Assembly (NCBI GenBank): GCA_024663395.1
Contig: JANFAH010000007.1
Location: 1,612,001 to 1,676,000, forward strand
Length of the DNA stretch: 64,000 nt
Direction of reading: 5' to 3'
Origin: Pisolithus tinctorius
Taxonomy: Eukaryota > Basidiomycota > Agaricomycetes > Boletales > Pisolithaceae
Shown here: positions 22,673-34,178 of the stretch, piece by piece
Position numbering within the stretch: the stretch's first letter is position 1
Layout: the number at the start of each line of letters is the position of its first letter
Notes under the pieces: generated by a model
What the model was told of the DNA's origin: nothing
Database searches by the model: none
Seen by the model: only the letters and a program-made list of their open reading frames with translations
Made by a program: the position numbers and the translations under genes

Positions 22673-25600
22673 TCATTCATGGAAAGCAGAGACTATGTCA
22701 GAAGTGTGATCTAGCTCAGTTGCAAGCAACCAAGAGGTTTCCTCATTGGTGTTCTCGTAACCAGCCCAGTGGACTAGATACAAGAGCTGACAATGGTGGC
22801 GACGGCGATCCACCTTAGAGTCGAGTATCTCTGATACTTCGTACTCAAGGTCACCATCGACATCCACTGGCGGAGGCAGAGGTTGTTGTCGGTTTGGGAA
22901 AGGGTTAGCCGCTGTGGCTTCCAGTTGTGAGACATGGAAGACCAGATGTACCAAGTGCATAGAGTCAGGAAGCTTAAGGGTGACGGAGTGCATACCTGGC
23001 CTGGCCAAGATGGTGAACGGACCTAAGTACTTTTTGGAGAGTTTTTCCAAAGGGCAAGTCGAGCAGAAGTACTTGGCTTTGACATAGGCCTGTTCTCTGA
23101 CCTTGAACTCAGGTGGAGGTATGCGTTTGGCATCTGCTGGACCCTGGTAGCGCTGTTGAGCGGTGGACATTTCAGAGCAGAGGAAATCATGAAGGGCAGA
23201 GAGCTCGACAACATAGTCGTGAGCCCTTGGAGAGGTGAAGTCCTGGTCAGGGACCACAGACAGGTTTGGGTGGTATCCCTTGTTAGCAAAGAAGGGAGAA
23301 ACTCCAGTTGTCGCACTTGGTGCATTGTTGAAAGTGAACTCCGCTAGGGGTAACAGCTCAGCCCAGTTGTCTTGTTGGTAGTTACAGTAGACATGAAGGT
23401 ACTGCTCAAGGGTCTGGTTCATTCACTCGGTCTGGCCATCACCTTCTGGGTGGTAACCCGAAGTGAAGTGAAGACGCATATCAAGGGCCTTCCCTAGTGA
23501 GCAGAAGAAGTGTGAGACAAACTCAGGACCTCTGTTGGAGGTGACATTAGCTGGTACTCCATGCTTGGAGAAGACATGGGTAAGGAAGAGCTTAGCAAGT
23601 TTGGCAGAGGTGACAGAGTCATGGGTGGGGATGAACACTGCCTGCTTTGAGAGGCGGTCCACTACCACGAGTATGGCAGAGTAGCCATCGGAGTTGGGGA
23701 GGTGTTCGATGAAGTCCATGGAGATGGAGTTCCAAGGTCTCTCTGGGACGGGGAGTTGCTTCAGTAGGCCATAAGGGCAGTGGCATGGAGTTTTGCTCCG
23801 GCCACAGGCGGTGCAAGACCTGACATATTCTTTCACATCAGAGCAGAGGTTGGGCCACACGTAGTCCCTGTGGACGAGTTCTAGGGTGCAGTTTTGCCTG
23901 AAATGGCCTGCTAGAGGATGATCATGCTTGAACCAAAGCACTCGGAGGCAGAGGTCATCAATGTCAGGGACAAAGATATGACCATCAAGGCAGAGTAGAC
24001 CGTTGGAGTCCAGGGACCACCGAGGCTTAGTTGGAGCTGGAAGATGGCTGGCAGATACAGGGTTGGAGTGCAAGCACTCAACGTCAAAGACCATGGCGGC
24101 CTGGAGCACAGGTGCCATGAGGGTGGTGGTACGGAGGGACAACACGAGTTGCTCCTGTGTAAACATAGGGTGGAGATTATGAGGATTTACCTGTGTGTAG
24201 TCCCTATCCCCCCCTTTTGGGTAGACATCCCAACGTTGCGTAAGTGCATCAGGTTTGGCTCCTAGGCGGCCAGGTCGGAAGTGAATCGAAAGATTGAATT
24301 GGGAAAGGTACTCCGACCAGTGGGCCTGTTGACGAGTGAGAACCTTAGAGGTAGAAAAGTACTCAAGGTTTTTGTGGTCCGTCACCACATCGACAGGTAA
24401 GGCGGAGCCTTCTAGGTAATGCCACCAATGGCGGAAGGCCTCAAAGATAGCCAACAGCTCCTTGTCATGGGTATCATAGTTGAGTTCTGGTGCGGCCATG
24501 GTGCAAGAGTAGAAAGCGACTGGGCAGAGTTCACCATCGGAGCAGGTGATCGACAAAATGCCAGCAATGGCATAGTCAGAGGCGTCAGTTTCAACTGTAA
24601 GCAGAGCATCAGGAACCCAGTGAGTGAGAACAGGAGCGGAGCTGAAGGCATCCTTCAGGCGGAGGAAAGCGGAGTGGCACTCCTCAGAAAAGTTCCAAGG
24701 AGCACCCTTTCGCATGAGGCGAGTGAGCGGAACGACGATGTCGGAGTAGTTATTAATGAATCGTCTGTAGAAGTTTGCAAAGCCGAGGAAAGACTGGATG
24801 TCTCACACCTTCCGCAGCTCAGGCCAGTCACAAACTGCCTGAACCTTCTCAGCAGACATGGTGAGACTGGAGGGAGAAAGAACATAACCAAGGTACTCGA
24901 CAGAGTCAGAGTGAAACTCACACTTCTCCAGCTTGGCATAAAGACCATGCTTTCAAAGGCGGCAGAGTACCTCTTTTACATGTTCGCGGTGCGACTCCAT
25001 GTCCTGCAAATAAATTAAGATGTCATCGAGGTATACCACGATGCAGACATCAAGCATGTCTGCAAAGATGCTATTGATGAATTGCTGGAAGGCCACAGGT
25101 GCGTTAGTCAGACCGAATGGCATTACCCGCCACTCGTAAGAACCATAACAAGTGCGGAATGCCATTTTCCATTCATCTCTGTCTGTTATGCGGACCAGAT
25201 GATAGGCATGGTGGAGGTTGATCTTGGTATAGACTTTAGCACAGCTTGGAGAGTCGAGTAGGTCGGAGATCAGTGGCAGCTGATAGTGATCTTTTTTCGT
25301 GATTTTGTTGAGTCCTCGATAGTCAATGCAGAGGTGGAGTGAACTGTCCTTCTTCTTCATGAAGAGGACAGGGGCACCATGAGCAGAGGTGGATTGTTTG
25401 ATGAAACCATAGCCAAGATGCTCGTCAATGAAGGTGCGGAGAGCTTCAAGCTCTGGCAGAGAAAGAGAGTAGATTGTACCAATGGGTGGAGAAGCTCCTT
25501 CCTCGAGGTCGATCTTGAGATCAAACAGGCGGTGTGGCAGAAGTTCAGTGGCCTTGTCTTTACTAAAGATGTTGGCAAACTCGTGATACTCAGAAGGAAC

Positions 25601-26325
25601 CGAGGAGAGGTCAGGAGGCGGAGAGGAAGTGGAGGATGCATGAAGCTTCACATCATCAGCGGAGAGCTGTAAGCGGAACTGTCTAGAGCCAGGGAGAGCA
25701 CAGGCTCTGACATATGCAGCAGCATTGATGAGTGAGACAAGTGCAGCAAGTCTGTTGGAGGTGCAGTCAGAGCTGCAAACAGAGCGGAGGGTGTCGGATC
25801 TGGAGCGGAGGTCGCAGCAGAAGGTGATGAAGGCACCTGGGGTGTCGGCATTCCCTGTAGCAATGGTTTGAACAATATACTGCCCAGTACCCAGTCAATC
25901 GACGGATTGAAGCGGGTGAGCCAGTTGTGTCCTAATACCAGCGAACATGAAGAATCCAACGGAGTAACATAAAATGAAACGGAGTTGACATCGCTGGAAG
26001 GAAAGTGGAGGGAAAGATCTACCTCTTGGGAAATGACAGCATTTGTACTACCATCAAACAAGCAGAGTGGGATTGGCAGAGAAACAAAGGAAACAGGAAT
26101 GGCATATTTTTTGATTACAGATGGGTCTATGAAGCAATGAGAAGAACCAGAATCGATCAACGCAGAAAAAGTATCAACAGAATAATCCGGAAGAGTTACA
26201 GATGGAAGTAGAGAATTGGGACTAGAAAGAGCAGACGCGTTGAGTCAGATGTCTGGTTGCACACAGTTGGGTTCAACGCTTCCTCCAGGCTGTGCAAGCT
26301 CCCTGGAGGAGTGGACTAATTTTTT
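22673..26325 (-). pseudogene. Element B pol polyprotein
   Basis: It reads in the -1 frame relative to gag from the slippery site. The protease begins LIDSGSSHCF near 26160. RT (25651-24953) keeps VVYLDDILIY. RNase H follows TVETDASDYAIAG. Integrase has SMDFIEHLP; its second Asp is Asn (TSNRGPEF) and its Glu is present (DGQTE). The C-terminal chromodomain is YEVSEILDSKV, then LVHWAGYENTNEETSW. In-frame TGA codons at 26245-26247, 24953-24955, 24803-24805 and 23423-23425 all fit lost CGA. The Asp to Asn change is also a CpG to CpA change, so integrase is dead. Confidence 0.9.
26316..26325 (-). promoter_or_regulatory. Candidate -1 ribosomal frameshift site (gag-pol, element B)
   Basis: In minus sense the gag frame ends A AAA AAT followed at once by TAG. 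A one-base backward slip continues into TTA GTC CAC and stays in frame to the protease motif DSG, with one TGA of CGA type on the way. The heptamer fits the X XXY YYZ rule. Confidence 0.6.
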
Positions 26326-27584
26326 GGCTCTGCCTTCTCCACAGGCGGAGGAGGCGGAGTTCCAGTCATAGCTGCATGGGCTTTGGCTGCACGGGAAGTG
26401 GACTTGGGACAGTCCTTGGCAGAATGGCCAGCCTCACCACAGAAGAGGCAGAGGTTGTTTTTCATCCTGCGCTGGCATTCAGTGGAGGTGAGTTTGCCAT
26501 CCTTGCCCAGAAGATGAGCAATATCGGACTTGGGCGGATCTTTCTGTTTACCCTTGCCCTTGGCGTCAGATTTTGGAGCAGAGGAGGAGGATGATGATTT
26601 AGGTTTATTGTCAGAGTTGGAAGACTGCGACTTGTCAGAGGCGGACTTGGTGGTGTGTGAGATCTCTGCTTTGCGCTCCCAGTAACATGCATCGATGGTT
26701 TGAGCGAGTTCACGGAGTTGTGCAAGGGTAGAAGGCTTTCCGACGCGAGCGATCTCATCCTTGATGCAGTCTGGAAGTCCGCTATAGAAGTGGTGGCAGA
26801 GTGCACTGACACTGTAGTCCTTGACCTGTGAAGCCCAGCGATTGAACTCCATGACATATTTGGTGATTCGAGAACCATCTTTCATGGTGAGGTTCTCGAG
26901 TTGTTGGATGGCATCTGCTATGGCATCATGTGGACCGAAATTGGTTGTGAGCTCTTGTAAGAACTCATGGTAGTCGTCCATCCAGAGCGAGCAGTCATAA
27001 TTGTTGGGGTTTAGCAGGTCTGGCTTGAACCAAGCCAGGGCCATACCCTTAAGATAAGATTGAGCGAAGGTAACCTTTGCTCTGTCAGAGCAGAATGCAC
27101 AAGGGCGGTCTTGGAAGTTTAGCTTGCATTGTATGAGGAACTCACAGAGTTTCTTGGGGTTGGAGCCATCGAAGGTATCAGGCTCGCAGACTTTGGTTTT
27201 CAGAGTGGAGTCCCCAGTGCACAAACTAGACTGCACAAGCACATGAACAGCTCTAGCAAGAGCTACAAGGGGATCCTCTGGCGGCTCAGCCAGGTCTTCG
27301 GGGACATCCCCATCACCGCTGCCCCCGCCATTAGGATCACCATCCAGATAATCAGGGTCAGGGTCGGGTCCATCATCTTGGTTACAATGAGGTGGAGTAT
27401 GGAAGGCTGATGGGTGGAGGTCAGAGCAACCAGCTTGTGAAGCACTTTCGCCTTCAGCGCAAGAGCGGCATCAAGTGGAGAAGGACTGGAATTGTTCAAC
27501 AATGGAAGGGAGTCGACATGGATTAGCTAGTGCTACAGCGAGGTTCTCAGCGACCTCTCTCTGGGATTGAGCTCGAGTTCTCAT
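26316..27584 (-). pseudogene. Element B gag
   Basis: The start is ATG 27584-27582 (MRTRAQSQREVAENLAVALA). About 422 codons run to TAG at 26318-26316, broken by one TGA at 27473-27471. An acidic Asp/Gly/Pro linker precedes the capsid domain (DTFDGSNPKKLCEFL onward). A Ser/Lys-rich spacer follows, then a CCHC zinc knuckle (CLFCGEAGHSAKDC) near the C-terminus. Gag packages the element RNA into particles. The stop codon is directly preceded by a slippery heptamer leading into pol. Confidence 0.88.
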
Positions 27585-27645
27585 AATGGTGTAAGTTTTT
27601 TGGAAGACAGAAAAGGAGATCGTACAAGTGCAAGTACGAATATAC

Positions 27646-28359
27646 TGTCAAGTCCAGGCCTACTCTGACCAACTCCAATGCTATATAAGGTCTAGAGAGG
27701 GGTTCGGAAGCAAGTCTGACACAGAAGAACAGAACTCCAACTAGCGGAGTGTTGGCAGGAATGAAGACCGCCAAGACAAAGGTGGAGCAGAGTGAGGGCA
27801 TCAGGTTTAGCTCGTGCGCTACCCCCTTGCACGATCTCAGCCCTCGTATTTCAGAGGGAGAGTACAGACAGAGAGTCGGAGATAATTCTGACAGGCAGAA
27901 GACAGAATCAGAGGGAGTAGGAACTAAGTTGATATTTGTACTGAAGAACAGTGGAGTACAGTACATGCTTTTATACTGCTATGGAGGTACAGTAATCGGA
28001 ATCGGAACTGACATATGGAGACTCATAAATTTTCAAGTAAAATTTCCTGGACAATGAATGAAGGGTAGACAGAGGACATACGAACAGGTAACACAGAACA
28101 TCCAGAAAAGGAAATAGTCCAGGTGCTGGACCATGCGGTGAGCGCACTGCAGAGTACCTGACTGCGAAGGTAGTCACATGACCCCTCAGAGAACGGACTG
28201 CTCAGTCCGGTAAGAGAGCAACACAAGTCTGACAGCAGTCGGAGCAGAGATGGTTCGCAACCAACAGAAGTTGGGCAGAGTTGGTGCGGAGTGAGCAGAT
28301 GACTGGCGGGAAAGGTTGTGGAGTGAGTAAAGACCTATGACGAACACACGGTTATGACA
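27646..28359 (-). repeat. LTR of element B (5' LTR in element sense)
   Basis: This 714-bp repeat pairs with 20286-20999. The minus-sense TATAAAAG at 27975-27968 is placed to drive gag-pol. The plus-sense TATATAAGG at 27682-27690 is kept. Confidence 0.95.
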
Positions 28360-28618
28360 ACCAGTGAACTTGGAGACCAAGGAAAATTTTCACAAAGTCC
28401 ATTATTTTTTCCGAGGGGTGCAAGGGCAGCAAGAGCCACTCTTCCAATGGTATTATAGTTGGACTATGGCCAATGGAGTCAAGCATAGTCAGGGTGGGGA
28501 AATGCATGTGCAAGAGGTCAGGCTATTGGTGTATTGACTATATTCAGATCTTGCCTATGTTGGATTATTTGGATATGTTACTCAAAAATCATTGAGTCGG
28601 ACTTTACTCAGACTAATA

Positions 28619-29465
28619 CAGTCATCAACCTAGATTTGAGACACCACTGGGATTTGAGACAGCAATGCTTCTGTTTGATTCATCAATACAACACATCTCA
28701 ACAATTCACAAGCAACTTGGCTATGGTTCTACCTAGGTTCTGAATGAAATACTGAACTGTATATCATGTAGATGACATAGCTACAGTGCAGATAGTTGCT
28801 TACTTTGGACTTTCCTGTGTCCTATTTTGCAGTAACACAAATTTTTGACTCCTCAAACATCATGGGATGTAGAAGTAGGTCCAGTAAAGATCTACCTAGT
28901 ACCTTGTAGACAATGGACTTTCCATTGACTTGCCATGACAATGCCAGAGAAGGATGTTTATGACTGCAATATCTATATCTACGCGGACACTATGCGAAGA
29001 GATATGCCAGTTATGGTATGGCTCATAAGTATGGTAAGGTCAGACTGTAGATCCAGGACACAGAGAAAGGCAGTCTCCCCACCACCAAAGCACAGGAAGC
29101 TTGAGCGGCCAGCTCCAAAGCCCATCCTTGGTAGCACAGACACAGAGGAGGTGGGCAAAAATGAGGATGATGGCGAAAACGAGGAGGATGCACGGTCGGA
29201 TGACGATTGATAATATTCCAATAACCGCTGATGCCCGCTATACCATATTTGGGGTGTCTCAAATCACGGTGTGACTGCCGATAAGCAACTTGATTTTTGA
29301 GGCTTCACCACTGCATAACTACCGTTACAATCCTAAAGAAACCTGTACCCAGACATTCTCTACTATTTTAATAGCCCTTTCATCCATTCTGATCTACTTA
29401 TAAATGTGTTGTGTTGTAAAACGAGCATTTTTAATTTTGGGGTCTCAAATCTAGGTTGATGACTG
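28619..29465 (+). mobile_element. 847-bp inverted-repeat element with TA duplication (pogo/Tc1-like remnant)
   Basis: The left end begins CAGTCATCAACCTAGATT and the right end is its inverted copy, giving about 24 matching bases. TA flanks both sides (28617-28618 and 29466-29467), as in Tc1/mariner and pogo elements. A subterminal motif GTCTCAAATC or its complement recurs near each end (about 28648 and 29264). The interior holds only the end of a coding region. Confidence 0.75.
28935..29210 (+). pseudogene. C-terminal transposase remnant in the 847-bp element
   Basis: A 91-residue open frame is basic and Pro-rich in the middle (KAVSPPPKHRKLERPAPKP) and ends in an acidic tail (NEEDARSDDD). This fits the C-terminus of a pogo-like DDE transposase whose catalytic part has been deleted. 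The assignment rests on position inside the TA-flanked element and on composition; no catalytic motif remains. Confidence 0.4.
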
Positions 29466-29766
29466 TAGCTATATCTTACAAAAAAAAAACAAGGTCGGAT
29501 TATCTACATTTGGAGAATCTGGTTATGCCCCTTGCTAAAATCTCGTTTCCGCAGTGAATGTACGATGACTAGGCTACTCCACAATAACATGAGCATCCGC
29601 ATTGCTGCTCCCCCACATACCCACAACAAGCTAAGCAATTGTCTAATGTCCTATCCTTGAGCTTGAGCCCAGGTGAATGCTTACATAGACTCAGAGGACT
29701 ACGCGGAAGACAATACCTTCGGGTGTTAGATTCAAGATCAAGCGCGAGCTCAGCGTTGTCTATATT

Positions 29767-29805
29767 TGCTCGGGGAAAAGACGTTGAATGTCTTTTCCCC
29801 GAGCA
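29767..29805. other. Perfect hairpin
   Basis: Two 16-base arms (TGCTCGGGGAAAAGAC and its exact complement at 29790-29805) are separated by a 7-base loop. The arms do not extend further. The surrounding 29468-30856 region shows no supported gene. Confidence 0.85.
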
Positions 29806-30856
29806 GTATTCACCACAGCAAATGCTTTGGAGTACGACAAAACCACACATGGGCTCGACCTAGATATCACAAGCAAAAGATGGAATGCGTCTTTCGGCGC
29901 ATCTGTCAACTTCACTTAATCACGGGCCTGAGTTGTAGCAGCGGAGAGTTCTTTACCTTAAATTCTGTGTATTAGATATCATTATCACCCTCAATATTTT
30001 CTAGAGACCTAGTGCTGCCTACGTGGGCAACGGGGCTGAGTCAATCTGCGCTTACGATGAATACTATCATCGAACACGACCTCTACTTACTCTCTGTACG
30101 TTCTCTTCTCACTTTTGTAATCGACTTCGACGACGACTGGCCGACGCCAAACGCGATACTTCTGGTAACAGGCGTGCAAGCCCTCCCCCCCTGTTTTCTC
30201 CTTGTAATGCAACGCCCGTATGTGTAGCACCCCACACCGATTCTATCAAGTAACTAGTACTGCTACACGGTGGTCGAGCGCTGAAACTTGGAGCGCTGAG
30301 GGTTGGACGCCGTGTGAAACTCCAATAAAGCGCTCTAGTAACTTGAATTTTTGGCTTACAAATGTACTTCCGTCTTCTCAACCCCGTGTTCCGACACTTA
30401 CTAGGTGTGTACTTTATATTTAAAGTCTACGCCCATACAACTAACCCATCTTAGGCAATCTTCAGGTAACCCGTAGCTATCAATCAGGTCTGGACTGCCA
30501 TTTTGCACCCGAACAAGTTGTCGGATCGGCGATACCAGGAAAATGGACAAAAATGCCTTGCTTCTTCTGCCTATGGGGTTCGCAGTTGGGGCCGCATCAA
30601 CACCGATGGGTGGGTACCGTGATAGATTGTATCTTCAAATGGATCACGGCCAGTTTATAGAAATTTGAAACCTGAGGTCGTGTCCTACCCTAGTCGATCG
30701 CGGGATTTGCCCAGCTGTAAACTTGCACTTGACTTTCACTAATGAAAACATGATATATCACCGACACAACGAGTCTATGGTAGGAACGAATGGACTGGGA
30801 GACTGACTGGATGTTCACAATATGCGAGGTGGTTGGAAGTTTTCTTTGTCACCATC

Positions 30857-31921
30857 ATGTCCCAAAGCAAACGGGCACCTAGTATATACAGAAAGCGGCA
30901 ATCGGAGATTATTACCCTCTGTAGTTGGCAACTGCCAACTCCCATGGCTCATGGCTCCCTGCACAAATGGTGCCAATCGCACATCAACGTCTGCAGGAAA
31001 GAAGCCGCCCTTCGGCTTCATTCCTCGGAAGGTGACAGGCGATCAAGTCCGCGAGGCTCTGGTATGAGAGATGAACAGGCTAGCCTTTTCAACCGGTGCG
31101 CTGACGACGCTATCTTTGTAGGTCAATTCGTACACACCTCTCAGCACAAGATACTTAAGGCAAGGAAAAGACTACCTGTATACTCGCAGATGGACCAGTT
31201 CCTCAGATGGTGAGTGCTGAGTCTCAGCTCCCATGACAGCACCAAAAGTCTGGTCCCCGATAATTCCCTTCCGGGTGCTAACCACAAGAATCACTCTCCT
31301 CGTAAAGTTCAGCACAAACCAGATTGTTGTCATCGTCGGCGAGACTGGATCTGGCAAGACAACACAGTGAGTGGCGCTCCATTTTTTGTCTTGTCATTTT
31401 GAACAGCGATCTATCGAATGGACTCTTTTTACCGATAGAATACCGTAATTTCTCACTTATTCGGAATTGCCTCCTGCAAAGGGCAGAATCATCGCCTGCA
31501 CACATCTACGACGTGTCGCTGTGACGCCTGTCGCCAAACGAGTCGCGGAAGAAATGGATGGTGAGTCAGGTAATGCCCGGGATATTTTAGACGTGCTTAT
31601 CATCTGGTAATGGAGCTTGGCAGAGGGGTCGGTTACTCGATACGTTTTGAGGACATGACAGAACCGGGAAAGACGTTTCTCGAGCACATGACCAATGGTA
31701 TACTCATCCGGCGGAGCAGTGGGAGAGAGCCTCACGAGCAATGAGCTGAGCTCGAGGCAAGCTGTAGGATGATGTATCTACCAAACAGTCCACGTCCGTG
31801 TCTACCTCCGTCTGACTAAGCCTAATGTGGCTGTGTCTTCACCTCCGGCCCCCAGGCCTCCCTACTACACCGGGAGGCCATGAACGACTCCGACCTGCAA
31901 CGGTATTCCACGATCATCCTG
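30857..31921 (+). pseudogene. Relic of a Prp43/DHX15-type DEAH-box RNA helicase
   Basis: Pieces in order: an N-terminal segment ending GKKPPFGFIPRKVTGDQVREAL near 31058 (start codon possibly 30857, with a frame change between). Next come HKILKARKRLPVYSQMDQFL near 31190, motif I (VVIVGETGSGKTTQ) near 31365, and a motif Ia region near 31470-31560 (GRIIACTHLRRV, where the usual Gln-Pro is His-Leu). GVGYSIRFEDMTEPGKTF near 31670 and AMNDSDLQRYSTIIL near 31915 follow. GT-AG introns separate the pieces. The sequence stops just before the DEAH motif and nothing later in the family is found. Prp43 acts in spliceosome disassembly and ribosome biogenesis; this copy cannot be functional. Confidence 0.75.
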
Positions 31922-34178
31922 CTATGTCGTCATATAATTGCGGCTTATCGATACATACACCGTTACTTTTGTCACCATAAGACCAGAAGTGCGGGCGGAT
32001 CGCGACACAGAGTCGCCGGCGATTCCTAAAGGTGAGGCTGTGGTGTCAATTGGATGAGTACATACGCAGTATACCGCAACTAAAATGTTCCCGTGAATGG
32101 ACGCAGGCGCCATACAAAAAATCAGCCAACTCCGTGGATAAGTACATTATAAGTAACTCCCGATCTGGGCGGGGGCTAATCGGCTGTCGGATGAGCGGTC
32201 CGCAAGGTTAGTACATCATATTTCCATTCAACAAAATACGTGTTTCGTGTCGAACAGCACGTTTGTAAATGGTGACCATCAACTTCTTCATGGAGAGAAT
32301 TGTCGGAGTCCATCTGCATTTCCAAGAACCATATGGCACAGTCTAACGGTTATCGAGTTATTCCAGGGACTACGGAAGGGGGATCTAGTGTTTCAATGAC
32401 GCAGCTTGCACAATATGACTGCTAAGCCTACGCACTCACGCCGAGCCTTGGCATCGCAAGAAGGTGACGATAAATGACTTATCTGCCTTGTAATAATACT
32501 GTCTGACAGTCCACGTGGTTTTGCTGTGTGAGCGTTTAGGGCACAAGGTGATACTCACGTAGCCGATTATAACGGTCTTGGGATCCGCAATAATCTTCAG
32601 CCGATCGCACTGGCGTCCTCGTTTCGGATGCGGTCCTACAGAAAACGGGCCCCGTCCTAATATGGTCCGATGGAAAGATGGTCCTATTGAAAGGTGTTTG
32701 AATTGTCAAGTTACTGTTGACGCCGGGACGCCAACTCTTTTCTTTCCCACGCTGTGCAACAAGAGAACACCGCAATCCTCAGGAGTTACTGATGGCAGGA
32801 AACTCAACAAAATCTTTGTCTTTTTGTCTAGCACCTGACACCTGTACGGGACAGAATTCTGACTGATGGGATACTCACCTTGTCCTGTGCATCGGACCAC
32901 CCACTACACGGGCGATCTTACTGCTCATCAATTCTTTAGCCTAGAGTGTCTAGAGGTATTCCACCGCCAATTTCCTGGCCGCCAGCAGCAAGGGCTTCAT
33001 CTTGGTCTGAATATCAAACAAAGTGATTATAGTGCCTGGGTACGATACTATAAAGCCAGGGTTGGAGTGTTGCACGGAGCCTTTTGTTTTGTCAGGTTAT
33101 GATGATGTTACACAGGGGGAACGTGAATGGCATCACTGCTGAAGCATCGTGGAAACCGTAAATAGATGCCGGTCGTGCCCCCCACGTGCAGATTTGCAAT
33201 TCCAAAGCTATAGAGACAGCTCTACAAATTATCGGGTATTATTACCGAACACTTATGATTGTTCCTTGAATCTATCGTCATTGCACTGGCCGTATCTCCA
33301 CGTGAACGACTCTTCATGAACTACCCAAATACAAAGCGGACAAAAGCTAAGGTACAAGGGCCGGTAGCATCGTCTGGCTCCCTGAACACAGCAAGTACGG
33401 GACCCGAAGTTAGTTTTGCGTTCTATTGGATGAGTATATGCCCCCTGGCGTGAGGCTTGTCTTGTTCAGTATTCATGTTACTCCCAGAGTCGCACACAGC
33501 CTACTATTAATAGTTAACAAATTCTTACTAGTTAGCCTAATTCGGTAATCGTACCATAGATTTGTGTTTTCTCACGATACTTGTAGGAGACCGTACGAAG
33601 TTCGAACGTGGAGCAAACTGATTATTAGTTCCACTACCGGCAACTCTAGCCTTATACGCCACAAATGCAATGTCGGTGTCAGGAGAGTAAGTATGTTGGT
33701 CAGCAGCCTAACATGCAGAACGCTAAATCACGACCTACATCTTCACGTGCCAAGTATAAACATATCCCTCCGCGGCTTCAATACTACTTCGTATCATACA
33801 ATCTCGAGCGCACTATGGCTCGCTCTTTCTGCCAGTGGGTCAAACTAGGAAACCCCCTTTCCTGAAGACTCTCCCTTCGAAGCTCACTTGAGCGGGATTC
33901 TTCAAGAACGAATTTTTTCCGTGAGATGAGGCTGTTTTAACCTTCTTTCAGATCCGTAAAGCCACGACACACGTTGATTTCCCGTGGTGAAATGTCACCG
34001 TTGGCGTCAGTCTCAGGCGCTCCAGCCAAGTAGCTAACCCTGAATGAAATGACTGCCAAGTTCTCTCAAGGACACAGTTTCTCCGTTCGCACTCACCGTA
34101 TAAGATGGCAGGACGTATTGGTCGGATCAGCATCCACCCCTCACATCAAGTCTCTGGTCTTTTGTATACAAGTCTAAG
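31922..34178. other. Gene-poor stretch
   Basis: CpG-normal sequence in which the open frames are short, overlapping and unlike any family I know. No supported gene or repeat was seen. Confidence 0.4.

Larger units (their letters stand above)
20286..28359 (-). mobile_element. Ty3/gypsy LTR retrotransposon B (full length)
   Basis: Two 714-bp LTRs start TGTCAAGTCC and end GGTTATGACA on the plus strand. They are flanked by a perfect 5-bp duplication ACCAG (20281-20285 and 28360-28364). The minus-strand order is gag, protease, RT, RNase H, integrase with chromodomain, so it is a chromovirus-type gypsy element. Five in-frame TGA codons break gag-pol. An antisense gene occupies the space between pol and the 3' LTR. 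No TGG-type primer site follows the 5' LTR, so priming may be unconventional. Confidence 0.95.
19232..28522 (-). pseudogene. Unrecognised multi-exon gene, split by element B
   Basis: The exons join in phase 0 throughout. An upstream exon lies at 28522-28360 and continues across the insertion at 20285-20252 (IMDFVKIFLGLQVHWF, then TMYTMNQPK). The next exons are 20205-20038, 19984-19835, 19789-19586, 19534-19424 and 19354-19232, ending in TAG. Introns are about 46-70 bp with GTAAGT, GTGAGT or GTATGT donors. Every downstream exon is a multiple of three and free of stops, so the gene was intact until B landed in it. The earlier exon or start codon was not found. No domain is recognised. It lies 322 bp upstream of the Plavaka transposase on the same strand and may be a second gene of that transposon. 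Confidence 0.55.

Noticed and set aside
20286..28359. Reading the many in-frame TGA codons as recoding (selenocysteine or altered code)
   Set aside because: The Zn2Cys6 gene in the same window uses TGA as its terminator, and the TGA sites in transposons match CGA to TGA decay.
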